Source of the DNA: Clarkia xantiana subsp. parviflora
Taxonomy: Eukaryota > Streptophyta > Magnoliopsida > Myrtales > Onagraceae
Length of the DNA stretch: 64,000 nucleotides
Direction: 5' to 3'
Assembly: GCA_036873135.1 (NCBI GenBank)
Contig: JAPTYO010000002.1
Location: 45,127,452-45,191,451 of the forward strand
Below the pieces are notes generated by a model, which was given only the letters and a program-made list of their open reading frames with translations, searched no databases and was not told where the DNA came from. The position numbers were made by a program, and so were the translations under genes. Below are positions 57,721-64,000 of this stretch, piece after piece. Position 1 is the stretch's first letter. Every line of letters begins with the position of its first letter.

Positions 57721-57779
57721 TGCCTCTTCATCGGTCTAGCGCAAATGTCAGTGCGACATGTCTATCTGTGGTAATTCGT

Positions 57780-58090
57780 TGCTACTTGGTACTCGGACCA
57801 AAGTAGGCTAGACATAAAAATGCCAATTTGGCTTGATTTTCAATATGACTGTGCTACCTGGTTTTGTATCCAAAGTAGTCACGTCATTTAAAAGTATCCA
57901 TCCGGTTTATGCTACGGAGTGATCATGCTACTTGGTGTTATATCCAAAGTAGTCATGTCACCAAATAATATTTTTCGACGTACGACCCGATATGACTGTG
58001 CTACTTGGTGGTATCTCCTAAGTAGCACACCATTTTGTGTTACACGACTGTGCTACTTGGTGTTATTTCCTTAGTCACGTCGTTTTATAG
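57780..58090. repeat. Second hairpin repeat group: GCTACTTGG...CCAAAGTAG (E3)
   Basis: Five units, each with a ctacttgg block followed after about 8 bases by ccaaagtag or ctaagtagca, able to pair. One unit pairs TGCTACTT with AAGTAGCA exactly (about 57998-58026). Confidence 0.7.
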
Positions 58091-58448
58091 TACTCCGCTT
58101 CTGGGTGATCAACCTAGAGCATCTAGAGGTTTATACAAACCCAGTTCTTTTAAGACCATTCTTCGCTTGGTGTAAGACAGAGGTCTATGTTGGACCTGCC
58201 TACCCTTATAGATGAGTTCCAAAGTAGGACGTAAGTTGTGCACAACCTGTTCGTGTCATAAAACATTCATAACTTAGTCATGCATAATATATACATTACG
58301 GAGTCCGTAGATCTCCGGCAGGATCATTGTTTTGAAAAACCAGAAAATGACAACAACTTAGCGCATCTCCTTAAGAGTTCATTGTTAAATACAGAGGATA
58401 TACTACTGATATGGTGTCGTGTAGACACAGCCTTCCTTTTGTGATGCT
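58091..58448. other. E3 spacer, no gene seen
   Basis: Non-coding sequence between the hairpin repeats and the gag remnant. Confidence 0.45.
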
Positions 58449-58625
58449 CTATCCAGAGTGAGGCACCAAGAAGTGCTGCAGCCATCCGTGGCGGATCAGG
58501 CATTCGGCTTCAATTTTTAACACCATGCATTCATTGGTTTGGTGCCCCATGTTCGTGGTGTTCGAACCATTCCTCAGTGTTGGTTCCCACGAATGCTCTG
58601 TCCATTTGACTAGGAGGCGGTACTG
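58449..58625 (-). pseudogene. E3 gag remnant with zinc knuckle
   Basis: Minus strand: MDRAFVGTNTEEWFEHH, then after a frameshift NMGHQTNECMVLKIEAECLI and RHGWLQHF. This matches the knuckle and downstream MEIEEFIAHGAL of the second gag in E2, so E3 shares the E2 layout (gag minus, aORF plus, convergent). The upstream gag is lost or displaced beyond E4. Confidence 0.6.
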
Positions 58626-58673
58626 TAAGCATATGGTGATGGGCGCCGTAAATGGAAGCCCATTATATGTATA

Positions 58674-59221
58674 TGTTACCTAAGTTAATTGGGTAAATGT
58701 CATATTAGGGAATTGGCCCAGACCAAAATCCCAACTTACATGAGAGGCCCAAAATTGGGCCACCCTATACATGTGGCCGGTCGAAACCCTAGGAGGTGGT
58801 AAAGTAAACTTTTGTCCACTTTACTCCTCCTATATATATGGGGAGTAAGGGGTTTTATTAGGGTTAATCACAATTCCCTTTAAGTGGTGTTTTGAGAGAA
58901 AACCCTTCCCCAAGAACACCATAGTTTCGGCCGAACCTATAGTCACCAAAGGTGTGCCAATTTGCCTTCGAGCAAACACTCCAGATATCTGTCCCTTGCC
59001 AAGAATCGATCAGAGGCTTTGCTGTGGAAAATATACCGCGTAGGGCTTCCTTAACCAGAACCTCTACGGGTGCCGACCGAAGGATCGTCAACTCCCTGCA
59101 GGAAGGATCTTGGGACTACGGACATCGTTTGAGGTATGTGCGAATCTTCCGCTGCGTAATTTCGATTACTAGCATGTACCATGATTTAGTATCTGTAGCG
59201 ATTACTCCCCGTAATCTAACA
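58674..59221 (+). repeat. E4 5' LTR (or solo LTR with leader), 548 bp
   Basis: TGTTACC...ATCTAACA with a TGTTA/TAACA terminal inverted repeat, a TATA-rich motif (tatatatatg, 58831-58840), and a PBS one base beyond the end. The second LTR is not in the window. Confidence 0.75.
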
Positions 59222-59222
59222 G

Positions 59223-59234
59223 TGGTATCAGAGC
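59223..59234 (+). other. Primer-binding site of E4 (initiator tRNA-Met type)
   Basis: TGGTATCAGAGC is the standard plant tRNA-iMet primer-binding sequence, one base after the LTR end. It is common in Copia and some Ty3 elements and distinct from E1, E2 and E5. Confidence 0.85.
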
Positions 59235-59883
59235 TTGTGTTAAGAGTTCATGATTTTGATAAATTGGTGTTTTTGAAAACTCAAACTTTGGACCGAAATT
59301 TTTTAAAAGGAATTATTTTTTTAAAATTTTTGAATTTTTAAGATTAAAGGTGGTCTGAAATTTTCATGATGTTCTTAGGAAATTTGATGTTCATGATCTT
59401 CAAGAAAAAATGTGATATTTATCTAAATCAAACATTTGATTGTAGATCTTATTAAAAGTTGATCTTGAAATTTGACCCCAAATATGTGTTTGTGCCGAAA
59501 ATTTTATTAAATTTACAAGGTAAAATTTTAATTTCTTGGTCTCCAAGCAACAAAATTTCGGCCAAAACTATCACTAATATTGTTTACCATATTTTAATTG
59601 CTAATCAAGGTAACAATATATATATAATTGGGAACATTAGAATAAGTTCACATTAATATATAGAAATATATATAACTATCAATATATCTAAATATTTAAT
59701 AGGGTTAAAGATATTATTGATAGATTTAGTTACCTAAAAGATTGAGAAAATATATTGTCAGTATATTGGTTACCCTATTTAAAATATTGACAATAAATAT
59801 AATATATATTTTTATATGTTAGCCGATTTTTACATGTATATATATTGTTAATTGATTTTAATCTTACAGATAGAATCTTGGCA

Positions 59884-59918
<35 letters not shown>

Positions 59919-59931
59919 TATATTTTGGCCG

Positions 59932-59980
<49 letters not shown>

Positions 59981-62900
59981 ATATTGGAAATTATTTTATA
60001 TAATTAATGTTACTTGGTGGCTAAGTTAAATATTTTAATGGACTTTAAAACCCTACTTGGGCCACAAGTAAACATTTCGGCCCAACATTTGATATTTTAA
60101 TTATTGGGTCGGTCCAATGTGTCAAACCGGGACGAATTAAAATTGAACCGGATTTTCTCAATCGGTTCGACCTAGTCGGGTCGGGTTGGACCAGGGTAAC
60201 TAAGTGGATCTAAGCGAATCCTATTTTTAATTGGACCGGTTCGGACCGAACCAAATTTTAAAATTAAAACCGAACCATATTTTTCCAAACCGAGCCCGAA
60301 CTAGATTTTTCTGGACCAAACGGAACCGGACCAAACCGGACCGAAATTGACTGAACCGAAATGATTTTCAAACCGAATTCAAGTCAATTAAATAAAATAG
60401 GGTGATCAAGTTTTAAAATCCAAATGTTTTGAAGCTAAAATGGCATACACAGTGCTCAAGGTTTTAGTGTTATTTACATAACGGTAAAACCTTGATGCCT
60501 TGTTTCGATTATGGGGATGGATCTCGGAGATACATGTTTTTGGGACTGGATTAATTAGTGGCCTGAATTTTAATTGTTTATTATTCAATATAAATATATG
60601 CATGATTAGAAATGTTGTCTTGGCTGAGTCAAGCTAGCTGGATATTGCATATTGTGGGCTGAGCCTTGGTTAAATATATGGAATGCGCACTAGGATAGAC
60701 ATGCTTTGATGGTTGAAAACTCCTAGGATTCATGTCTAGGATGTTGCGTGATTGAATATAAGCATGAATTGCAAATCAGCCCCTAATGTTTAAAATTATT
60801 TTAAAATCGAAAACCATTCGCCAAATATGTATGATTGTTGTGGATATATGTTTGACACGTATTGTAGAATGTTGATGATGTAGTTGCATTTGATAATTTA
60901 CTTGGAAGTATAATTATGTATGCAAGCATGAGTTCCTTGGAACATTAGACGCATGACGTGTAAGCATGAGTGTGGTTTATGTGATGAATGTTACTGGCAT
61001 ATGATAATTTACATGGATAGTAGAATAATGTATGCATGCGTAAATTCATCGGAATATTTTTTCATAATAAAAGGGCCTTGGGAAAGCCAAGATCGGGTAT
61101 GCTTATTTTAAAATTATCGTTCCGGTAATTTGTGATTAAAACCGTTTTAAAAGACTGATCTATTGGATGGAAGACGACGATAATGTGAACTCTTTCACAG
61201 CCATCTTCCATTGGTTTACTGGTGGTCGGTTGGTTTAGATGACTGAGGAATCATTATTTGTCAGATTCCATCTTAATAGATATTTGATGTATTCAATTCT
61301 TTCTCAAAATGTTATTGTCTCCCTGATTTTGCATAATCATCGATGTGTGAGTATGAATGGTTGAATTAGTGCGATTCGATATTCCTCGCAATCTTGATGG
61401 TATGAATCATGATGAATAAAAGGAGTACATGTTGAACTCTCTACTACAATTCTGAAAAGTGAAGAGGACAACTATGGATGAATATAGTAGTCTGTATGAT
61501 TTTGAAAACGAGAGACGAATGTAATAATTTGTTTCACCAAGCATAGGAGTAGGTTCTTTGATGATCTGAACGCATAAGTGGTGATACATTCAACCTTGCT
61601 AAAAAGGGGTTGAAGAAGACTTCAATTGCAACTAGGCAATGTTGCAGCTTAGTATCCCTTTGCATCCGCCTCGGTTGAAGCAAGGATGCAAATGCTAAAT
61701 GTTCCGGTTAAACGTAATGATCTTCTCTCTTTTCATGGATGTTGGCGTTAAACCCGCATCAAACCTTCAGAATGAAAGGTCAACATGGAAAATATGTATA
61801 TGGTTATCTGATATTGACAGGACTCAATGATCTTGAGCCTAATCAAGTACAGTAACCACAGCAGTAAAAGGGAAACCTTCTATGCTCACCATTCTGGGTT
61901 CGAAAGAAGTCAACCATGATCCACATATTATAGAGAGAACATGACCATAAAGGTCTTATACGATAATACGGTGGGTTAAACCATGTCGATAAAGTGCGTC
62001 TAAAGTACGCCTCGTAGTTCATGTGTATGAAGCGTTAAAATGTTTTATACAGACACAGATTATTTGACGTGATTCACTCGTGAATTTACTTAGATGTGAT
62101 GTTCAACATGGCTAAAATTTCTCGACTATCTATGCGACAATCATGGATCAAATACACGGTCTTCAGATCAAGAACCCTACCATTGTCATTTATCGTTCGT
62201 TCGAGTTACTAAAATCTTGGTTATTTCGAGATTCTGATTTATTGAATAAAGTAGTTTCCGTTCGATTCGAAATGTGATCTACTTGTCAAAATTAATTGAC
62301 CCGGTTAATCAGAATCGATCCAAAACGAAATTTCGGCCTGGTAAAAGTGGTCGAATAAAACGAAACGATTCACGTACTCCGTCATCTCATTCGGGACAAC
62401 TGAACATACACATTGATTGCGTAGCTAGATCGAAAGATTTAGTATTTCTTAATGTACTCCATAGAATGAAATAATCTGTAATGATGATCATGTGCGAAAC
62501 CGATTGGATTAAATTAAATTAAATTCAGAAATAAAACGATTTAACCAATGGTCAAAACTTCGGTAAATAGCGCTACGCACGTGTGGACCTCGAAATACGG
62601 AAGACATCGTTTCAAAATACGAATTTAATGATGAATTTTCTGAATGATGATGGGCTGAATTTTCGTTTGCATTCCCTTGGAAACAACTATTGATAACGTT
62701 TACATCGGTAAGAAGTAGGATTTGGAAGCTACCACGACCTTGTAAAAGTATCAACTGACGCATAAGGTGAAAACCTGAAATGCTCAGTTTGGAGATGGGA
62801 AAAAATCTCTGAGATAAGTTTGCAAACGAAGAAGGATGTAGCCGGTTAAACGATTTTCCTTCCGTACGCCTTGAACGACAAGTCGAGCTAGGCATTCAAA

Positions 62901-64000
62901 TCAAATCACACACTTCTGGAAGAATAGTTTATAAACATAATGTTAGAGTCACTTAACCAGCTTTCCCTAAAGGGATGATGAGAAGTGATTCACATTCATG
63001 TAAAACTGTGTTCCAATTAAATCAGTAAAACACGCCGCCATAAAAGCTGAAGAATGATACTAAGTTAAATCATATCACAATGCGACATTAATTTGCGCAT
63101 TAAACACGTATTTAGGACAAGAGTACGTTAACTACTCTTTGAAAGTACATGTTTACAGCTTAAAGACATGATGCAGTGGTCGAACATGTAACATTATATA
63201 CTTGAGGACGAATTTTCCGATGCATTGACAGTTTTCAGAATAATGAGTCTTGATCAAATCAGGAGAAATCATTACAGATATCAAGTCCCACTTAATTCGA
63301 GTGGGAGAGAGATTTGAACCAGCAACTCAAGTGAAGGACATGGTAAATGATAATGGGAACATTTTCATAATAAATCCAGTGGGAGGAATAAACACCTACC
63401 ACATGTAATCACTGTTGCTGTTTGGACGAATCAAGTTGAACCTAATTATCGTAATGCTGAACCAGGATTGCCACAACTACATATACTACCCATTGTTCCC
63501 AGTGGGAGTGATCCGAAAAACTTGGTTCCAGATCCTAGTGATCAATGAATTCATCTTGGAAGTAAAACTCCGAGACCGAGAAGTCGTCCAAGGAAAGTTG
63601 TTGCTTATGGTTCAAGCACTGCTCTTGTACCCAATAGAAGTGATTCTCCGATAAGAAGCGTTATTTCGAGTGGGAGAATTGATTCCAATTGAAAAAAATG
63701 CTCTGATTAGAGGCATTATTCCGAGTGGGAGAGACGTTAAGACACAAAGAAGGGATAAACAAGCCTAGATGAAAGTCAAAGGCATCGAACTTCTCCAAAG
63801 AAATATCCCATCTAGAAGGGTGATAACCTCACTCTAACAACTATTGGCCTGCATTGTAAAGACCTCAAGAGGAGAAATGGAGGAAAATAATGAATTAAAT
63901 ACATCGCATAAATGAAAGCCATTATAGTCTGTAGTTGATTTACCTTCTAACCACAGGGGCATAAGGATACGGTGAGTCCTGAAAGAAGGCTCACCACTGA
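59235..64000 (+). mobile_element. E4 internal region, partial, no recognisable coding sequence
   Basis: 4.8 kb of mostly AT-rich sequence after the PBS with only short ORFs. It contains a (TA)n tract, an aaccgg-rich stretch (60110-60350), and toward the end recurrent cgagtgggaga motifs (about 63298, 63668, 63722) that resemble polypurine tracts. No gag, RT or integrase motif is seen, so E4 is a decayed or large non-autonomous element, or a solo LTR next to other repeats. Confidence 0.45.
59888..59975. repeat. (TA)n microsatellite tracts
   Basis: Two long AT dinucleotide runs (about 59888-59913 and 59935-59973) separated by gtttatattttggccgaaa. Confidence 0.95.

Overview
The window is repeat-rich intergenic DNA of a flowering plant. 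The evidence is nested LTR retrotransposons with plant Tat/Ogre-like primer-binding sites and leaders, antisense ORFs with a Transposase_28-like domain, an L1-type LINE with an RNase H tail, long foldback DNA transposons, a truncated hAT-like element and a Helitron-like terminus. I see no single-copy host gene, tRNA, rRNA or CRISPR. The species cannot be named from the sequence alone.

Layout. Element E1 is a coding-poor (LARD/Ogre-like) LTR element. It is complete at 20391-31043 and present as its 3' part at 1-5872. Its 3' LTR carries an 821-bp foldback transposon that the 5' LTR lacks. E1 sits inside an exon of an antisense gene (aORF) of a second element, E2. E2 lies on the minus strand (gag-pro minus, aORF plus) and is present as three copies: A (5873-10391), B (12236-18497) and C (31044-37705). 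A and B are joined by a tandem duplication of about 6.36 kb whose novel junction is at about 10391. A and C are near-identical across more than 10 kb at an offset of about 25.2 kb, so the whole E1-in-E2 nest has been duplicated. A truncated hAT-like element (18498-19466) separates copy B from the N-terminal aORF exon (19678-20390).

From 37706 to about 42200 there are LINE fragments and AT-rich DNA. This part holds a Helitron-like end, a duplicated block of about 250 bp, an (AAT)n tract and a second foldback element. From 42210 to 58673 lies E3, a decayed relative of E2 in the same orientation: LTR 42210-42832, aORF 53890-56343, gag remnant 58449-58625. E3 is split by E5 (45346-53464), a nearly complete plus-strand element with two LTRs, PBS, gag-pro, a hairpin-repeat array, a minus-strand aORF and a PPT. 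E3 is cut on the right by the LTR of E4 (58674-59221), whose internal region runs off the window without recognisable coding sequence.

Common theme. E2, E3 and E5 share one plan: gag (with protease where it survives) and a multi-exon aORF face each other tail to tail. The spacer between them holds repeats with short inverted repeats, and no reverse transcriptase, RNase H or integrase is visible. These would have to depend on an autonomous partner for enzymes. The retained aORF and the hairpin-bearing convergent spacer are the features most worth following up.
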